From assembly GCF_022458985.1 (NCBI RefSeq), contig NC_061774.1:9228616-9292615 (forward strand): a stretch of DNA of 64,000 nucleotides, written 5' to 3'. Both the position numbers and the translations under genes were made by a program. How positions within the stretch are numbered: position 1 is the stretch's first letter; every line of letters begins with the position of its first letter. Source of the DNA: Mugil cephalus (lineage: Eukaryota > Chordata > Actinopteri > Mugiliformes > Mugilidae). Below the pieces are notes generated by a model. That model made no database searches, had not been told where the DNA came from, and was given only the letters and a program-made list of their open reading frames with translations. This document shows, piece after piece, positions 60,901-64,000 of the stretch.

Positions 60901-63476
60901 AAATCAGTTGATATATACATAAAACATTTACATTGGTACAGAGCTAGAATCGGTCAAATCTAATATTCACATTAAGAAATGACTGACAGACTGCTATTTC
61001 TTGTATTACTTGCTCTCTCAGATTAAATATTTTCCAACACTTGAACACTGACCCTCACAAGCTGAAAAGGCAGTGAGTCAGTGACCAGGTAAAGTCGCTC
61101 ACTCTGACGTGATGTTGTTTGGCAACATAAAACCACGCCTCGTTTCCATGCAACTAAACTTGTTTATCTGGATGATCTACTTTCCCGCTGCCTGCTTGAA
61201 AAGGGCCGTGTTTACAGTAATGAGAATACAAGCTCAAGGTGTTTCTTCAAAGGCACGTTGACCCGAGCTCTGACACAGTATGAGGATTTCTGAAACCCCA
61301 CACTACTGCAGATGAGATGAACAGCTCCTACGTCTCTCTCACCTCTAATATATGGTCCCCCGGGGCCAGTCTGCCGTCTCGAGCCGCTAGCGAGTCCCGG
61401 ACAATCTCCTGGATGACTATGTTTCCTAGCGGCGTGTCCTTCCCCCCGACGATACGAAGGCCCAGCTCTTCCTCAGGTTCCTCTCTGAACAGCTCCACCA
61501 CGTTGGCCTCGGCCACCAAACTGGACCGCAGCGGGGTGTTGTCTGGACGAGAGACGACAAGAGAACAGAGCAAAATAAACATGGCTGTGTTTACCATTCA
61601 CGAAGCTCCCGATCCTCCACTCTTTGACTGTAAAATATCTGTTTGAGTTTAAAGATGAATGTGATAGCGGCGGAAACAATTTAAAGGTTAACTATGGCTG
61701 ATTACAATCTGGGTCTTATCTTCTTCATGTTACACTTTATTTGAAATTTGGAAATGCAACATCATCGCTAAAAGGAGTCAACAATCATTGGCAGATATAC
61801 AGGTTAATTACGCTAAAAGGAAGAAGGAAAATATAAAACGGATGTATGTTTATACTCACTTGAAATATTAAAATGGAACAGTTTAAAAATATTCATATAG
61901 AGAAATACAGCAGAAATGTAGGAGATATTACTGAGTGGTTGGAGGGATGCCACCATGAGGCAGGACGATTAGAGACAAGAGCAGGGATATATAGTATGGG
62001 TATACAAAACATTTTAATCTTTTACATCTGCAATTTCCTGTGGCTTTTGCAACTGAAGTTTAGTTTTATACATGTTCTTTGTGGAAGAGAGCACACAGAC
62101 ACAGTAAAACTATTAGGCAAACTGTCAGTGGTAAACATACTGAACCAGCTCCTTTTTAATAAACTTACTCTTTGCTGACACATTACTTACACTACAAGGT
62201 TATACTATACAGTACTCTTTACTGTAGACCCATCAGGAATAAGATTAAAACCACTGACAGGAGAAACCTATAGAAACGTGAGAGTTTTCTGAATCATTTC
62301 ATTCTGTTGTTTGTGTTGCGATAAGCCGAGTATATCTCGTACCAGTCTATTCATGGCATGCAGCGATAATCTTCTCATCAAGCCTCCAGAAAAACTTAAT
62401 CCACCAAAATCTTTGCAATATTTCTTTACCAGTAGAGACGTGCACATAATTACACAGCGCTGAGTCAACCAGTGACTTCAGACTCTTAAACTTCAGGTGA
62501 TGTTTGTTTTTGAAGACAAGTGAAGAGTAACATCCATTGGAAACAGAGTGAAGCAGAGAGGAGATCTCAGCTCATAATCACCATCCGAACCATATAAAGC
62601 ATCTCTACCGTAGGGCTGCCCGGCGTGTTCACACGGATCAAACAAGTATTTGCATGCCAACAGCAGTCCTACCAACGAACTTAGTCCCACGGGCACTGGA
62701 AAGGCATTAATTCATCTGACAGCACAGATGGTGTAACCTGGATGACTCAAGACACTGACATTTCCATAAGTCGTTTCCACTGTTAAGTGCTGCAACTCTT
62801 TTTTTTTTTTTCTAAGCTTTCCATAGATTTTAAGAGCACACAGACACGATTTGATCAAAACAGAGTTTATAATGGCAAGAATAAAAACTTCTCAGCAGTT
62901 GCCTGGCAACTGTGTTTTAGGGGACTTTAGTCCACGGCGCTGGCTGGCAGGTTGCTTTACGGGGGTTTTCCCAGGATGAGACCGTCAAGTTAAAACATCT
63001 GTGAGCTGGTATACAGTAAGCTGATGATTCACCAGGGACAGACAGAATCAAACCCTTGGGGCTAAAGAACAGTTATTCCCGTGTGCGTCTTAATAATAAC
63101 CAAAGCAAAGAAACTATTTCTGTTAAACCTTGAAGCTCCTATAAACATCATTTACCGTCACTGCTACACACGAACCTTGCCAAACACTTCCTCAGAAGTG
63201 TGGAATTCAATTATCATGTTTGGACAGAAAACAGACTTGTGGGTCTGTGTCACTGCTGTATAATGCCGGCTGCTGTGACGATAAAATGACTTCATACCAT
63301 CCTCGCTTTCCTCGTAGGCAGGGTTAATCAGGCCAGGCTCGGGCTGATCCCGGTTTGGATTTCGGGACTGCGTTGTTGTTTGTTTAGCATCTCCTGTCGA
63401 TTCGGCGTCACTCTTGCGTCCCTTTAATTCATTCCACGAGGGCCTCTTCCTCTTTTCGGCTTCTTCCCTCAGCCTT
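56680..63476 (-). CDS. lnx2b: LNX-family (ligand of Numb protein X) E3 ligase, 3' eight exons; partial
   Basis: Cytoplasmic RING-type ubiquitin ligase family that binds Numb and many PDZ ligands. Exons in transcript order: 63476-63298, 61542-61343, 60141-59710, 58947-58801, 57967-57793, 57399-57156, 57064-56906, 56815-56680. All join in frame and give about 557 residues, ending VVSWPGSLV and TAG. The first exon carries [15 protein letters not shown] is the Numb PTB-binding motif found in LNX1 and LNX2 but not in LNX3–5. Four PDZ domains follow. Human LNX1 and LNX2 are about 700 residues, so about 130 residues with the RING finger are missing; no RING exon is visible before the right edge of the window. 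The family call is firm. The symbol lnx2b is tentative and comes from the chic1/cdx4/kdrl neighbourhood. The gene is convergent with chic1. Confidence 0.85.
59710..61542 (-). other. PDZ1 and the core of PDZ2 of the LNX-family protein
   Basis: Exon 61542–61343 encodes [20 protein letters not shown], with LGLRI as the ligand-binding loop, and ends at DHILE. The next exon continues with [19 protein letters not shown] to finish PDZ1. A Ser/Thr/Pro-rich linker follows, and then PDZ2 with its PLGIKL loop and the helix [12 protein letters not shown]. The rest of PDZ2 is in exon 58947–58801 ([12 protein letters not shown]). Confidence 0.88.
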
Positions 63477-64000
63477 CTAAAAACAGGACATCTGAGAGTA
63501 GACAGGAAGAATGAGGAAATGAGTGGTCTTCGACTAGGGATTTTTGTACCATTTTAGAAACAACACGCGTGAAAGAGAGTCATGAACTAGAAAGAGAGTT
63601 ATCTGAATGTTTCATGTCGCCAGGAGCTGAAACACAGAACATCAAGGAACGAAAAAAAAATAATGTTTTTGAGAATTCAAAGAGGGAAAAAAAAGAAAAA
63701 AGAAAAGCACAATGCAGATGAGTAGAACATTTGACTGCATTGCAGGGTGTCTGGAGAGACAGGTTGAGTCTGATTAAGTCAGTCAGAGGGCTGGGACTGC
63801 TGCTCGTCCCTCATGTCTGAACTTTGCCTCCACATTGTTTGCACAGAGAAGCCGCAGCAGGACGGCCTCACTCCCACAACTGACTGCGTCACGGCTGGCC
63901 ACCGGGACAATAAGCACCACACTGGCCATGTGAAAAACAAGGCGACCGACCTGCACCCCGTCCTGAGCTCAGTAATTACACGGCTGTGTATGTTTGCAGA
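61543..64000 (-). other. 5' introns of the LNX-family gene
   Basis: Apart from the NPAY exon (63298–63476), this stretch shows no coding exon. I looked on the minus strand from 63477 to the window end for the cysteine/histidine spacing of a RING finger and found none. Confidence 0.6.

Overview
The window is vertebrate genomic DNA, almost certainly from a ray-finned (teleost) fish. It holds long intron-split genes with GT/AG junctions, microsatellites and short transposon relics. The order VEGF receptor – cdx4 – chic1 – LNX-family gene is what I know as the teleost kdrl neighbourhood (established knowledge, not searched). I joined exons by hand, and the reading phase closes at every junction of all four genes.

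Layout. (1) 2212–32927, + strand: a VEGF receptor tyrosine kinase, best called kdrl, seen as 29 coding exons (exons 2–30 of a 30-exon KDR-type gene). The signal-peptide exon is not visible and probably lies upstream of base 1. The 3' UTR runs to a poly(A) signal near 34682. (2) 34.7–44.0 kb: a gene-poor spacer with a MITE-like element, a GATA-repeat retroposon tail, an unexplained 173-codon ORF and the cdx4 upstream region. (3) 44227–47066, +: cdx4, a complete three-exon caudal homeobox gene of 271 aa. (4) 48491–52801, +: chic1, a complete six-exon gene of 174 aa with a roughly 1.4 kb 3' UTR. (5) 63476–56680, − strand: the 3' eight coding exons of an LNX-family gene (NPAY motif plus four PDZ domains), tail-to-tail with chic1. 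Its RING exon is beyond the right edge.

These genes are neighbours by ancestry, not partners in one pathway. Human CDX4–CHIC1 (X), KDR/CHIC2/LNX1 (4q12) and FLT1/FLT3/CDX2/LNX2 (13q12) are related blocks from vertebrate genome duplications. This fish block combines all four family types, which is the main reason to call the receptor kdrl rather than kdr. I saw no undescribed coding system. The most useful second-look items are the changes in receptor signalling tyrosines, the cis-motif cluster and hairpin upstream of cdx4, the paired MITE copies, and the orphan ORF at 35.6 kb.
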